Shown here in pieces: positions 36,262-47,023 of a stretch of DNA of 64,000 nucleotides; positions within the stretch are counted from its first letter, which is position 1, and each line of letters opens with the position of its first letter. This DNA comes from an uncultured Alphaproteobacteria bacterium. Its GTDB lineage: Bacteria > Pseudomonadota > Alphaproteobacteria > Micavibrionales > Micavibrionaceae. A program made the translations under genes and the position numbers. The stretch covers positions 9,115-73,114 of the forward strand of contig CAMLJM010000012.1 of the NCBI GenBank assembly GCA_946480475.1. Direction: 5' to 3'. The notes under the pieces were generated by a model. The model was not told the DNA's origin. It saw only the letters and a list, made by a program, of their open reading frames with translations, and ran no database searches.

Positions 36262-38379
36262 ATGAAGCGGGCATGGCTAGGCAGTATTCTTATCCTGCTA
36301 GTCGCTATATTTAGTATGGCGACTATGCTATCGGCCAAGGATATTGACTTGAATATTTCAGGTACTGAATTTGCCGTGCAGGTTCTTGATCGGTATGGCA
36401 AGCCTGTGACAGTCAGCTATCAAGGGGCCTGGAACAGTCATGATAATCGTGCCCTTCACGAAATTCCTGTTTTTCTTCAACAGGCTTTCCTGCAATCGGA
36501 AGATAGACGTTTTTATGAACATGGCGGTGTAGACTGGCCGGCGCGTCTCAGTGCCGTATGGCAAAATATTCGGTATGGCCGATCTGTACGTGGAGCTAGC
36601 ACCATTACAGAGCAGGTTGTAAGGATAGTTCATCCGCGGCCCCGTAATATCTGGTCTAAGTATATTGAGGGGTTCGAAGCAGCGGCGCTGGAAGAACAGT
36701 ACAGCAAGAATGAAATTTTTGAATTTTATCTCAATCAACTCCCCTATGGCGCTAACAGACGGGGGATTGTGCAAGCCGCACGTTACTATTTCGGACGTGA
36801 TTTACAGACCTTAACACATCGGGAAATGCTGGCCCTGACTGTGTTAGCACGGGCACCTTCAGCTTATGATTTGTATCGCCATCCTGATAAAACGGTCAAG
36901 GCGATTGACAGGCTGGCATCACAAGTGGCAACCGGCCCTTTACTTGAGCAAATTATGCAGCAGACAATTATAACAAGTCCCCCCACCTCCCTTGTAGAGG
37001 CGCGGCATTTTGCCAGATATGTCAGGGCCCAGCCTGGTGTGAGTAAAAATCAGATCCATACGACACTGGATTCCGGTGTGCAAAGTATGGTGCAGCAGAT
37101 CCTGGATCAGCGCATTGCATCATTGTCGTTTAAGAACGTCACAAACGGAGCGGCAATTGTCGCCGATCATACGACAGGCGAAATATTGTCATGGGTTGTA
37201 GCGGGGGCCGGTCAGGATGATGTGGATGCCCACGATATTGATGCTGTTCTGGTGCCGCGGCAGCCCGGATCAGTCATGAAGCCTTTCCTTTATGCGCGTG
37301 CCCTTGATAAGGGTTGGCATGCAGGCATGTTCCTTGATGACTCTCCTTTGAGTGAGGCTGTAGGAAATGGTCTACATCGATTCCGCAATTATAGTCGGCA
37401 TTATTATGGACCTATCAGTATTCGCGAGGCCTTGGGAAATTCTTTAAATATTCCCGCCTTACTGACCATCCGCTATGTAGGGATTGCTGATTATCTCACA
37501 GTTTTACATCAATTGGGCTTTAGCAGTCTTGACCGTGGATCTGATATTTATGACGAAGGGTTGGCACTGGGGAATGGAGAGGTGACGCTCCTGGAGATTG
37601 TAAGTGCTTATAATGCGTTGGCCAACAAAGGTTCAAGTCGTTCGCTTCGATATCTTACGGATGACCCAGCACCTGCAAAACAACAGCAAGTGTTTAGTCC
37701 TGAGGCGGCTTCTGTCATAGGTAATATACTTTCTGACCCTTGGGCACGCCGCCAGGAATTCGGGCAGGGTAGTATTCTGAACCTTCCTTTGCAGACGGCT
37801 GTAAAGACGGGCACCTCTACCGATTACCGTGACGCCTGGGTTGTTGGTTATAATGATCGTTATATCGTGGGTATATGGATGGGAAATCTGGATCATAGCC
37901 CCATGGATGGTGTTACCGGCTCTACGGGGCCAGCATTAGCCATGCGTGGCATATTCTCTCAGCTCAATAAAAACCGTGATACAAAAAAACTCTACCTTAG
38001 TCCTTCTTTAGTCAAAAAGGATGTTTGCATCAGACCGGGGACTGATTGTGCAACCCGACCTGAATGGATGAGGATTGATGATGTGGTGGAAGAGGCAGAC
38101 GTGGTGAATAAGCTAGAAATGGTTCGTCCTACACAAGGGCTGCAGATGGCTTATGATCCGCGCATCCCGGCAGAATATCAAAAGTTCCGATTTGAGATTA
38201 AAGGTTTAGATCAAGAATCCCGGGTTGTCTGGATTCTTAACGATAAATTATTGGGTGAGACGAAAGGCGGAGTATATCTATGGCCTGTAGAAAGGGGCAG
38301 GTATGCTCTAAAAACCCAAATATCCCAAGAGAGTGGGGTCGTTGAAAGCCTGAATACAGTTAATTTCGAGGTTAAGTAA
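36262..38379 (+). CDS. pbpC: penicillin-binding protein 1C
   Basis: 705 residues. Inner-membrane anchor at 5-24. Glycosyltransferase family 51 domain with QSEDRRFYEHGGVDW (catalytic Glu near 80) and GASTITEQVVR. Transpeptidase domain with SxxK in QPGSVMKPFLYA (Ser about 337), SLN in GNSLNIPALL and KTGTSTDYRDAW near 515. The C-terminal segment matches the PBP1C-specific beta domain (ESRVVWILNDKLLGETKGG). Coupled to the alpha-2-macroglobulin gene. Confidence 0.93.
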   Translation: MKRAWLGSILILLVAIFSMATMLSAKDIDLNISGTEFAVQVLDRYGKPVTVSYQGAWNSHDNRALHEIPVFLQQAFLQSEDRRFYEHGGVDWPARLSAVWQNIRYGRSVRGASTITEQVVRIVHPRPRNIWSKYIEGFEAAALEEQYSKNEIFEFYLNQLPYGANRRGIVQAARYYFGRDLQTLTHREMLALTVLARAPSAYDLYRHPDKTVKAIDRLASQVATGPLLEQIMQQTIITSPPTSLVEARHFARYVRAQPGVSKNQIHTTLDSGVQSMVQQILDQRIASLSFKNVTNGAAIVADHTTGEILSWVVAGAGQDDVDAHDIDAVLVPRQPGSVMKPFLYARALDKGWHAGMFLDDSPLSEAVGNGLHRFRNYSRHYYGPISIREALGNSLNIPALLTIRYVGIADYLTVLHQLGFSSLDRGSDIYDEGLALGNGEVTLLEIVSAYNALANKGSSRSLRYLTDDPAPAKQQQVFSPEAASVIGNILSDPWARRQEFGQGSILNLPLQTAVKTGTSTDYRDAWVVGYNDRYIVGIWMGNLDHSPMDGVTGSTGPALAMRGIFSQLNKNRDTKKLYLSPSLVKKDVCIRPGTDCATRPEWMRIDDVVEEADVVNKLEMVRPTQGLQMAYDPRIPAEYQKFRFEIKGLDQESRVVWILNDKLLGETKGGVYLWPVERGRYALKTQISQESGVVESLNTVNFEVK

Positions 38380-38501
38380 TTCTTAAAATTGCATAGTAAA
38401 TGTGGCCCAATTATCTTTAGATAATTCCAGTGATATTAATTATTTAGCTGTTGTTCTCCCTTATTATAGGGGAAGGATAAAATTAGCTACAGATATGCTC
38501 C

Positions 38502-41500
38502 ATGCTGAATGATCATGAAAAAGTGACGTTCTTTGGGATCTTCTCCAAAATCATAATTTTGGCGGCTCTTTATTATATGGCAGGTCGCTGGGGAATCACT
38601 CTTGCCGCGCCGCCCGGATATGCGACATTTATCTGGCCACCTTCTGGTATTGCTATTGGCATGCTGATTATGTATGGGCGCGGTTTATGGCCGGGCATTT
38701 TTATAGGGTCACTTCTTGTCAATCTGTCAGTTGCCTCAGCAGATCAGGAAACTACTAAACTGATGCTGGCAATTGTGATTGCTACAGGATCAACAACACA
38801 AGCTTTGGCTGGTTGGTTTCTTGTGCGTCAGCTTATGGGTTTTCCTCTTAGTCTCAACTATATTACAGACACAATAAGGCTTTTTATTCTGGCAGGGCCT
38901 TTAACATGCATAATTGCAGCGACTGTGGGCGTCAGTGGCCTTTATTATTCGGGCACTATTGAGCAGGATGATTTTTTTGAGAATTGGGTTACCTGGTGGT
39001 CTGGTGATGTTCTCGGTGTTCTTGTCTTTATGCCGTTTGTTTTACTCTTGGCGCGGCGGCGTGATCGTTTGCGTTGGAAGGGAAAAACCATGGAGGCGTT
39101 GCCTACGTTGTCCATGCTTCTTCTTATGGTTCCCTTAGGACTCACCTTCTATCTTTGGAAGGCATCAAATAACTATCTCTATGAAAAGAATAAGGTGATG
39201 TTTGAGTCTCTCGTGCAAGAGAGTGAAAAAGCGATGTTATATCGCATTCAGTCATATCGCCAGGTCTTGCTCGGTGCTGCCGGTTTCTTTCAAGGCTCTG
39301 ACAATGTTACACGAGATGAATGGAAGGCATATGCGCTTGCTATTGACCTAAAGCGTCAGTTCAAAGGGGTTAATGGTATTGGATATATATCATATGTCCC
39401 ACAAGATCATATTGACAGATTTGTTAACCGCATGCAGTCACAACATGAAGTTGATTTCAGAATTCATCCCCCCGTGCAAGGTAAAGATTATTTTATCAAT
39501 ACGTATATTGAGCCAGAGGAACCTAATCGTGCTGCCCTGGGATTAAATATAGCTTATGAAGAAACGCGAAGAAATGCTGCCTATATTTCTCGCGATAGTG
39601 GCGAGGTCATTATGACACGCAAACTAATCTTAGCTCAGGATGAAACAAAAAGCCCTGGCTTTGTCATTATGCAGCCTTTGTATAAGTCTGGTTCTGCTCA
39701 TAATACGGTAGAGGAACGTCGCAAGGACCTCACAGGCTGGGTTTATATACCCTTTATTGGGCGTAATTTCCTCGATGATCTCACTGAAAGTCAGGGAAGC
39801 CTTCTGACATTGCGTGTTTACGATCAAGCTAAAGTCTCTGATAGTAATCTAATTTTTGACAGCCGTAATCTACAGGCAAAAGAAAAGAATAAGGCGCATG
39901 ATTTTCGTGTGAGCAAAAATCTAAAGATTCTTCATCAAGAATGGACAGTTACGTGGGAAAGTACTGACAACTTTGATCGCATGGTCAAGAGTTTGCAGCC
40001 CATATACATTTTATGCGGAGGGTTATCTTTTACCGCACTATTTGCGCTATTCCTAATTGTGATTGCACAAAGAGAGAAAACCGTCAAACGAATGGTGGAT
40101 GCCCAGACGCATGAAATTCAATATAATGAGCAAAAAATGCGTCTTCTGGTTAAGAATACGCCTGCTGCTGTCGCTATGTTTGACAGAGACATGCGCTATA
40201 TTATGGCCAGCGATAGATGGATACAGGATTATAATCTCGTGGGCCGGGATATAATAGGTAAATCCCATTATGAGATTTTCCCTGAGATTTTGGATATGCC
40301 GGAATGGCTGGCTCTGCACAAACGGGCAATGGCGGGTGATATTCTTACACGAGAGGAGGATGAATGGATACATCCTGATGGTTCCAGAGATTGGGTGAAA
40401 TGGGCGTTGCACCCTTGGATGAACTCGGAAAATAACATTGGCGGCATTGTTATGTTTACCGAGGTTATTACAGCGCGGAAGGAAGCTGAGATACGTGAAG
40501 ATCAGCTTATGAAGCAGGTCATGGAATCTGATAGCTTAAGCAGGGCTATTCTTTCCAGCACCGCCTATATGGTGATTGCAACTGATATTCAAGGCAAGAT
40601 CATTGTCTTTAACAGGCAGGCTGAGAGATCTTTGGGATATAAGGGACAAGAAGTTCTTAACATAGAAACACCAGAAATATTTCATGATCCTCTCGAAATT
40701 AAGCAAAGAGCCATTGAGGTTTCCAAAGAGCTGGGACGCGAAATTCCCCCTGGCTTTGAATCATATGTAGCTACCGTTAATGAATATGGATTTGATGAAA
40801 GAGAGTGGACCTTTCTTAGAAAAGATGGATCACGCTTTCCGGTAAAACTTTCTATCACAGCCCTGCATAATGATCGCCGGGAAACAGTAGGTTATCTATG
40901 TATTGTTGAAGATATCACCATCTCAAAACGTCAACAGGAATTCCTTGAGCTAACTTTGTCTGCGACACAAGATGGTGTGTGGGATTGGGACCAGCAAACC
41001 AAAGAACTTTGGTTGTCACCACGCTGGAAAGCTATGTTTGGGTATGAGGATTATGAGATTCCGAACTCTCTGGAAGGGGCGGAACGCGTTATCCATCCTG
41101 ATGATCTTTATGTGTGGCGTAACCGCATTTCAGATTATGTTAGTGGCCGTAGCAGCGATTTTACGGGAATTTACCGTTTCTTCCATAAGAACGGTGAACT
41201 GAGGTACGTATTAAGCCGTGCGAAGTCTGCTCGCGATAATCTCGGTACGGTTACGCGTATCGTAGGTGCGCATACGGATATTACCTACCTTGAAAAAGCA
41301 AAAGCGGATGCCATTAAAGCCAATAGCGCCAAGAGTGAATTTCTTGCGAATATGAGTCATGAGATCAGGACGCCTATGAATGGCATTATCGGTATGACTC
41401 AGCTGATAATGAATTCGAATTTGAGTCCGCAACAAAGGCATTATGCGGAATATATCAACTCATCGGCAGAATCGTTGCTCCAGATCATTAATGATATTCT

Positions 41501-43295
41501 GGATATTTCTAAGATTGAGTCAGGGAAATTCAGTCTTGAGAAAATTCCTTTTGACTTGCGTGATATTTGTGAGGAAATTTCTAATACCATTTCACTCAAA
41601 ATGAACAATGATCAGGTGGAATTTATTCTGCGCTTTGATCCGCGTGCACGGCATATGCTGATCGGCGACCCTTTGAGAATCAGGCAGGTGCTGATAAATC
41701 TTTGCGGGAACGCTGTTAAGTTTACTGAGCATGGGCATGTTTATCTGGAGGTAGAAACACGAGATCTTGATGACCAGATAGTTGATGTCTCTATATCCAT
41801 TCATGATACTGGCATTGGCATTCCCCAGGATAAACAAGATGCTATTTTCGAAAAATTTGACCAAGGAGATAGCTCTACAGCGCGCCAATTTGGCGGCACC
41901 GGCCTGGGATTAGCTATTGCGAAGCAGATCATTGAGGCTATGGATGGTGAAATATGCGTAGAGAGTCTGGTTGGCCATGGCACAACATTCCGCTGTAATA
42001 TTCATACTCTTATGCTTGCCCAAGCTGATTTCAGCGACAATCAGAATCTATTTTCTTCCTATCGCAGGAGATCTTTAGTCATTGATGATAACCCAACACA
42101 TGCTCATGTTCTCGAAGAGCTTTTGGATTATCTTGGTCACCATACCGATGTTAGAACTCATATAAATGACGTAATCGAATTATTGTATAAGGCTAAATCC
42201 CAAAATCATCCATATGATTATATCTTTATTGATGATCGCATGATGGGTATGCGTGGCGTTGATCTGGTATCTGAAATACGTAAGAAAGATTTGGATGCGG
42301 GCGCCTGCATTATTATTCTCGGCAACCATGAGGTATATAGCCAGATCGAGAAGATTAAGGCTGCGGGTGCTGTATCCATCATTTCTAAACCTATTTGTAA
42401 TGATGAGGTTGTGAAGGTGCTTCAATATTTTGAAGATCACCCCGGCAAACCTGTAGAGGTGGTAACCCATTTTGATCTTATCAAGAAAAATTCTGATAAA
42501 GAAAAGCAGCAGGATCTTAAGTTATCCGGCATTGAAGTGCTGCTGACCGAGGACAATAAGGTTAACCAGGAAGTTTTCTCTGCCATGATGAAGGGGCTTG
42601 GTATTAAAGTTGATATCGCTTCAAGTGGCCACGAGGCATTAGACCTTGTTTCTCATCGTTTCTATGATTTGATTTTCATGGATTGTCAGATGCCGGGAAT
42701 GGATGGTTTCGAGACAACGGCTGCCATTCGAGAGATGCAGGCGAAATCCGGTCGTCGCAGCATAATTATTGCCTTAACTGCCAATGCTTTGGCAGGGGAC
42801 CAGGAAAAGTGCCTGACAGCAGGCATGAATGACTATATGGCAAAACCATTCACCTTGTCTGATCTTGGTAAGATGTTGGAGAAATGGGCCAGCATACAGG
42901 ATTCACAGTATCAATCCTCTGCGGGAGCAGAAGATGAAGATCTTGCCGAACCTGTCATTATTAATCACGCGCGTCTTGATGCGCTTCGTTCACTTGGTGA
43001 TGATGCTTTCTCACGCGTTATCAATCTTTTCATCGAAAATGCAATACAAATCGTTGTAAATATTCAAGCTGCATATAAGAATAAAGATTATTCTTCTGTT
43101 GCTGCCTCTGCACATGCTTTGAAATCGATATGCGGCCAAGTAGGAGCCATGACGGTAGCTGATGATGTAGAGCACCTTGAAACCGTTTGCCGGGATTACA
43201 AGGGTATTGGAGCGGATATTATTATAGTCAATATAGATTCGGGCCTGAAGAGGGTTGTTGCCGAGCTTAGGCGGATGCTGGAATCCAAAATCTAA
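38502..43295 (+). CDS. hybrid sensor histidine kinase MASE1-CHASE-PAS3-HisKA-HATPase-REC2-Hpt
   Basis: 1597 residues. A MASE1 membrane sensor (about 10-215, PPGYATFIWPPSGIAIGM), an extracytoplasmic CHASE domain (about 235-450), another membrane helix near 500-525, then three PAS domains (about 543-930, the last with DGVWDWDQQT). HisKA has SHEIRTPMNG with His near 952; HATPase has GNAVKFTEHG and DTGIGIP and GGTGLGLAIAKQ. Receiver 2 (about 1344-1470) is canonical, with Asp in FMDCQMPGMDG. Receiver 1 has its Asp in FIDDRMMG but GNHE where Thr/Ser is expected. A C-terminal Hpt carries His1538 in SAHALKSICGQ. It starts a phosphorelay; no separate response regulator is adjacent. Confidence 0.9.
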   Translation: MLNDHEKVTFFGIFSKIIILAALYYMAGRWGITLAAPPGYATFIWPPSGIAIGMLIMYGRGLWPGIFIGSLLVNLSVASADQETTKLMLAIVIATGSTTQALAGWFLVRQLMGFPLSLNYITDTIRLFILAGPLTCIIAATVGVSGLYYSGTIEQDDFFENWVTWWSGDVLGVLVFMPFVLLLARRRDRLRWKGKTMEALPTLSMLLLMVPLGLTFYLWKASNNYLYEKNKVMFESLVQESEKAMLYRIQSYRQVLLGAAGFFQGSDNVTRDEWKAYALAIDLKRQFKGVNGIGYISYVPQDHIDRFVNRMQSQHEVDFRIHPPVQGKDYFINTYIEPEEPNRAALGLNIAYEETRRNAAYISRDSGEVIMTRKLILAQDETKSPGFVIMQPLYKSGSAHNTVEERRKDLTGWVYIPFIGRNFLDDLTESQGSLLTLRVYDQAKVSDSNLIFDSRNLQAKEKNKAHDFRVSKNLKILHQEWTVTWESTDNFDRMVKSLQPIYILCGGLSFTALFALFLIVIAQREKTVKRMVDAQTHEIQYNEQKMRLLVKNTPAAVAMFDRDMRYIMASDRWIQDYNLVGRDIIGKSHYEIFPEILDMPEWLALHKRAMAGDILTREEDEWIHPDGSRDWVKWALHPWMNSENNIGGIVMFTEVITARKEAEIREDQLMKQVMESDSLSRAILSSTAYMVIATDIQGKIIVFNRQAERSLGYKGQEVLNIETPEIFHDPLEIKQRAIEVSKELGREIPPGFESYVATVNEYGFDEREWTFLRKDGSRFPVKLSITALHNDRRETVGYLCIVEDITISKRQQEFLELTLSATQDGVWDWDQQTKELWLSPRWKAMFGYEDYEIPNSLEGAERVIHPDDLYVWRNRISDYVSGRSSDFTGIYRFFHKNGELRYVLSRAKSARDNLGTVTRIVGAHTDITYLEKAKADAIKANSAKSEFLANMSHEIRTPMNGIIGMTQLIMNSNLSPQQRHYAEYINSSAESLLQIINDILDISKIESGKFSLEKIPFDLRDICEEISNTISLKMNNDQVEFILRFDPRARHMLIGDPLRIRQVLINLCGNAVKFTEHGHVYLEVETRDLDDQIVDVSISIHDTGIGIPQDKQDAIFEKFDQGDSSTARQFGGTGLGLAIAKQIIEAMDGEICVESLVGHGTTFRCNIHTLMLAQADFSDNQNLFSSYRRRSLVIDDNPTHAHVLEELLDYLGHHTDVRTHINDVIELLYKAKSQNHPYDYIFIDDRMMGMRGVDLVSEIRKKDLDAGACIIILGNHEVYSQIEKIKAAGAVSIISKPICNDEVVKVLQYFEDHPGKPVEVVTHFDLIKKNSDKEKQQDLKLSGIEVLLTEDNKVNQEVFSAMMKGLGIKVDIASSGHEALDLVSHRFYDLIFMDCQMPGMDGFETTAAIREMQAKSGRRSIIIALTANALAGDQEKCLTAGMNDYMAKPFTLSDLGKMLEKWASIQDSQYQSSAGAEDEDLAEPVIINHARLDALRSLGDDAFSRVINLFIENAIQIVVNIQAAYKNKDYSSVAASAHALKSICGQVGAMTVADDVEHLETVCRDYKGIGADIIIVNIDSGLKRVVAELRRMLESKI

Positions 43296-43301
43296 ACCAG
43301 A

Positions 43302-46300
43302 CTATTGTGGCGCAGGACCTAATAAGATCTTTCTTGGTTCGGGGATGATGCCTTGTTCAGGTTCTTTCTTAATTACATACCAATTGTTGGTATTATAATC
43401 CATTATGGCTGATGTCGAAAAATCGGGCTTGACGCTTACTGTTCTCAGTGACGGTGCTGTCATGGTCACTGGCGATGATGGTATTGTTGGCAAAGGTGCT
43501 TGCGGACTAACGGGTTTGGCAACATCAGTAAGTTCTGGCTTTGCTGACGGTGGCGGCGCTTCCATCAGCTTCTTTAGCGGCTCTGCGAGGACATTATTGA
43601 CGATTGCTAATGACAAGGCGCTGGAGAAATGGTGCTTGGCTGAGTTGGGGCCTAAAACATAGGCGAGCATAACACCCTGGTATTTTTGCCCGGTCTTTTT
43701 GTCCTTTACCGTAAACATAACAGTAGAGGTAAGACTTTTAGATTCTGCTACTGTTTTAGAACCGCCAGGGCCCATTTTGTATTTTTCGTTACGGCTAGTG
43801 CCCGTTTTACCGCTTACTTCAAAACGAAGTTCCTGTGCTTCAGGCTTTGTACCTTTTGCAACAGGATCTTCAAATGCTCTCTCAATAGATTTCAATGTGC
43901 CGCGCTCAGCAACGCCACGCAGGAGTTTTTGCATGACCTGAGCTACCTCAACAGGCGTAACCCGTTTTGCGGGGCGTACTGGTGAGGTGGCAACACGGTT
44001 GAATGTTTTAACACCTTCGGCGTACTCAAGGCGGACAATCGCGCGGTCCTGCACATCAAGTCCGTCATGCTGAATATTGGAAAGGAATTTGATCTGTGCT
44101 TTCTGTGTCGTACCTGTGCCACCCAGAACCCATGCAGCGGAAGGATTGTCTGCTGGGAATGGGTATCCCATATCAACCAGCAGGGGATGGATCTTCTGTC
44201 TGAAGGCGGCGTATTCCAATTCAACACGGATGGCTTTGTCCTGTGCCTTTTTAAGGCCTGGTTTGATGGTAGTTTCACCTGTGACAGGATTAATCTTGCC
44301 CTTAGGTGAAATAATCCATTCAGCTGATGCTTTGCGTTCGGCGGTTGTACTGGCCACCAAATCTTTCCAAGCGTCCATATCCCATCTTTTGTTTTCAAGC
44401 TCTGCCAGTTCCTGCAGGCCTTGATCTAAATGGATGCCTCTAGCCGAGGTATGATTCAACTCATCTTTGACACGCTTGATTTCTTTGGCGACCATGGAAT
44501 TTCTGGCTTGATGAATTGCAACAACCAAGGCCAATTCATTTATACCTGCCAGATATCCCCGGTCCATCAGACTGAGATAGTTGATCTTCCGCTGAGGATC
44601 CTTCTTGCGTTCCAGAGTAAATTTATCGGGTGAATACGTATCGTAAACTTTGCGCAAATCGGTTTTGGGCGTCATCTTCACATTGTTGCGCGCCACATAA
44701 GCTTCGAATTCTTCATAAGGCGCATCAGGGAAGATTGAACGGAAAATGACAGCGGCCTGTACAGGATTGCGGTCAACCTTCGCACCCTTTTTACGGGGGC
44801 TATTTACCAACGCGTCGGCAATCTGCTCCGGCGTTTTTCCTTTATAAGCATGCCAGTAACGAGATAGGTGTTTAATACCCTCTGTATGAGCGTTCATCTC
44901 TACATAATGGGCGCGCATAGGATGATTCATATCTGTATAGATGGAAGGATCTGCATGCAGCATTTCTATCTGCGCATCCTTAATCATGTCCATGACCAGG
45001 CGCACATGAGGCAGGTTATGCGATTTTTCCATCGCTGTTGCCAGCGTCACCAGGCCGGCAGAATCATCTTCACGTCTGTAATTCTTAAAGCGGTGCATAC
45101 CACCACCGGTAAAGAACATTTCATTCGGATTTGTGGAGTATTTCTTCAGTTTAAACACAAAAGCTTCGAGCGTGCCCGTTACAGATTTGTCCTCTCTTTC
45201 GGTCGCCAAATGCTGAAGCGTCCACAGTGTCAGGGGGCCGTGAGGACGCGCTATCTCCGCTTTTAGCTCTTCTGGCGATAAAGATTCATATTTTTTATGA
45301 GCTTCGTAAATAAATCCCCGTAATGCTGCCTCAACAAATGGAGGTTTCATTGTAGAGCCCATCTGTAGCTGCGTGCCCTGACTTACATCTAACCAACCCT
45401 TATTCGTATCAACTTGTACCAGTTTATCATTCGTGGTTTCGTCGGATTTATAAAACAGGAAGCTTAATACAATATCCTTAAGCAGGGCGGGGTTAGCTTT
45501 TTTGTCGCCTAGAATTCCATACTTCTTCGCTACTTCAGGATCGTAAAGACTGTTTAGTCGTGCGCTGATTTCGTCAGTGGCTGGTTTATCAATTGTGACA
45601 TCAGCTCTCAGGTCAAATTTGTCCATCTCATGCATGGTGCCGTCTTTGGTCAGGTCAAGGCCCAATGCTTCGGCAATTTCGACGCGGATGGCATCTACAG
45701 CTTTATTTCTGGGGGCTGGCTCTGTCACGGGACCAGCAGTTTTCTTATAGAGATCCTGATGTTTCAGACGCGTTCTGAGAAGCATGTCAGCAAAGCGCGG
45801 ATCTTTGATATGCCCTTTTTCCACCATATGCGGAATGTAGTTATCAACCCGATCCTGCAATGATTCATAACCTGCAGGTGTGTTCATGTATTTTGAACCC
45901 ATCTTCAGGGACATGACCAGACTCAGGACCTGGCGATAAGCGACGGCGACTTCCTTCAGTTGGTCATCACTCATATTATCCCGTGGCAGGGATAGGACAT
46001 GACTGGTTTCTTCAACAGAGGTGCCATAAAAAGCTCCCAGGGCATCGGCGATACCATGTACTTCGCCCCAGCCTGGTGCTCCCGCAAAAGGTGCTGCATT
46101 TAGGTAATCAAGAATGATTTTCTTACGGGCATTGCGCGTGTCAGGCCCGGAGGCGTACGCGTCACGGGATGCGCTCCCCCATTGACGTATTTTTTCAGGA
46201 AAGCTTTTACGACCTGTAATAGGATCGACAGTCTGGCCGTTAGGTGAGTTCATAAATTTATCATATTGAACAGCCAGAGTAGATGCCCCGGAATGACCCG

Positions 46301-46949
46301 GCAGAATATGAGCACTTTGGAGGAAGGCTTTCCCGACGCGCAGCCCATTAAATGCAGGGTTTGCATTTGTGGGCATGTCAGGGTCGCATACATCCTTGTC
46401 TTCGACGAAGCACAACGTTTCCACAATATCTACGGCAATAGATTCCAGACTAGGGGCAATATTCTTAGGATATTGCTGTGAATATAGTGTCTTGTTCTGA
46501 TCATCTAATAATGTAAGGCCCGTTTGCGCCTTCTTCTCATACTGCAGGTGCAGGTCCATTCCCAGCATGCTGTGGACGTCGTATTCATTCTGCTCGCTGG
46601 TTTTCCAACCTTTGCTTTTCAGTGTTTCCATACGCTGCGTGATGTTGGCGTAATCTGTGCGCACGGCATAAGGCCCGGTTACTACGGGCGGTGTTTTTAC
46701 ACGTCTGGTACCAATTTCGCCCTTGGCCATCTTGGTAAAGTACCAAGTGGCCAGATGATAGTTCTCAGATTCATATACGGGGGGGGCAACAATAAGCGTG
46801 GCTAAGGCTGTGCCGCCTAATGTCCAACGTACCCATCGGCGCTTCAGGAATGGATTGGATTTTTGTTCAGTCGGTAGTATTTGCACGCTCAACTCTTCCT
46901 GAGCATCCGGATTATATCCAGAGCCAGCATTATTTTTGTCTGTAGTCAT
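43302..46949 (-). CDS. very divergent large class A penicillin-binding protein
   Basis: 1215 residues from ATG 46949; the ORF extends to 47045, but that would cover a promoter and palindrome, and GGGAGG precedes 46949. One membrane helix near 40-58 after an acidic cytoplasmic tail. A GT51-like domain is recognisable only by GASTLAVQYDKFM and the downstream KIILDYLNAAPFAG and GEVHGIADALGAFYG; the usual EDxxFxxH motif is degraded to VEDKDVCDPDMP. The transpeptidase motifs are intact: SxxK in MGSTMKPPF, SHN in EKSHNLPHV, KTGTS in VSGKTGTSRNEK. The C-terminus is Pro/Ser-rich. Such length is unusual for class A PBPs. Confidence 0.75.
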   Translation of the reverse strand: MTTDKNNAGSGYNPDAQEELSVQILPTEQKSNPFLKRRWVRWTLGGTALATLIVAPPVYESENYHLATWYFTKMAKGEIGTRRVKTPPVVTGPYAVRTDYANITQRMETLKSKGWKTSEQNEYDVHSMLGMDLHLQYEKKAQTGLTLLDDQNKTLYSQQYPKNIAPSLESIAVDIVETLCFVEDKDVCDPDMPTNANPAFNGLRVGKAFLQSAHILPGHSGASTLAVQYDKFMNSPNGQTVDPITGRKSFPEKIRQWGSASRDAYASGPDTRNARKKIILDYLNAAPFAGAPGWGEVHGIADALGAFYGTSVEETSHVLSLPRDNMSDDQLKEVAVAYRQVLSLVMSLKMGSKYMNTPAGYESLQDRVDNYIPHMVEKGHIKDPRFADMLLRTRLKHQDLYKKTAGPVTEPAPRNKAVDAIRVEIAEALGLDLTKDGTMHEMDKFDLRADVTIDKPATDEISARLNSLYDPEVAKKYGILGDKKANPALLKDIVLSFLFYKSDETTNDKLVQVDTNKGWLDVSQGTQLQMGSTMKPPFVEAALRGFIYEAHKKYESLSPEELKAEIARPHGPLTLWTLQHLATEREDKSVTGTLEAFVFKLKKYSTNPNEMFFTGGGMHRFKNYRREDDSAGLVTLATAMEKSHNLPHVRLVMDMIKDAQIEMLHADPSIYTDMNHPMRAHYVEMNAHTEGIKHLSRYWHAYKGKTPEQIADALVNSPRKKGAKVDRNPVQAAVIFRSIFPDAPYEEFEAYVARNNVKMTPKTDLRKVYDTYSPDKFTLERKKDPQRKINYLSLMDRGYLAGINELALVVAIHQARNSMVAKEIKRVKDELNHTSARGIHLDQGLQELAELENKRWDMDAWKDLVASTTAERKASAEWIISPKGKINPVTGETTIKPGLKKAQDKAIRVELEYAAFRQKIHPLLVDMGYPFPADNPSAAWVLGGTGTTQKAQIKFLSNIQHDGLDVQDRAIVRLEYAEGVKTFNRVATSPVRPAKRVTPVEVAQVMQKLLRGVAERGTLKSIERAFEDPVAKGTKPEAQELRFEVSGKTGTSRNEKYKMGPGGSKTVAESKSLTSTVMFTVKDKKTGQKYQGVMLAYVLGPNSAKHHFSSALSLAIVNNVLAEPLKKLMEAPPPSAKPELTDVAKPVSPQAPLPTIPSSPVTMTAPSLRTVSVKPDFSTSAIMDYNTNNWYVIKKEPEQGIIPEPRKILLGPAPQ

Positions 46950-46995
46950 TGCTACAGCGCCTCCCTTTACGCACTCAGTACGCTTATGGCGGGAA

Positions 46996-47023
46996 TATAT
47001 AGGGAAGTGTTGGAAATATGCAA
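46996..47023 (-). promoter_or_regulatory. candidate promoter of the divergent PBP gene
   Basis: On the minus strand TTGCAT (47023-47018), 16 nt, then TATATA (47001-46996). This would start transcription about 40 nt before the ATG at 46949. The -35 lies inside the palindrome at 47018-47034. Confidence 0.55.
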
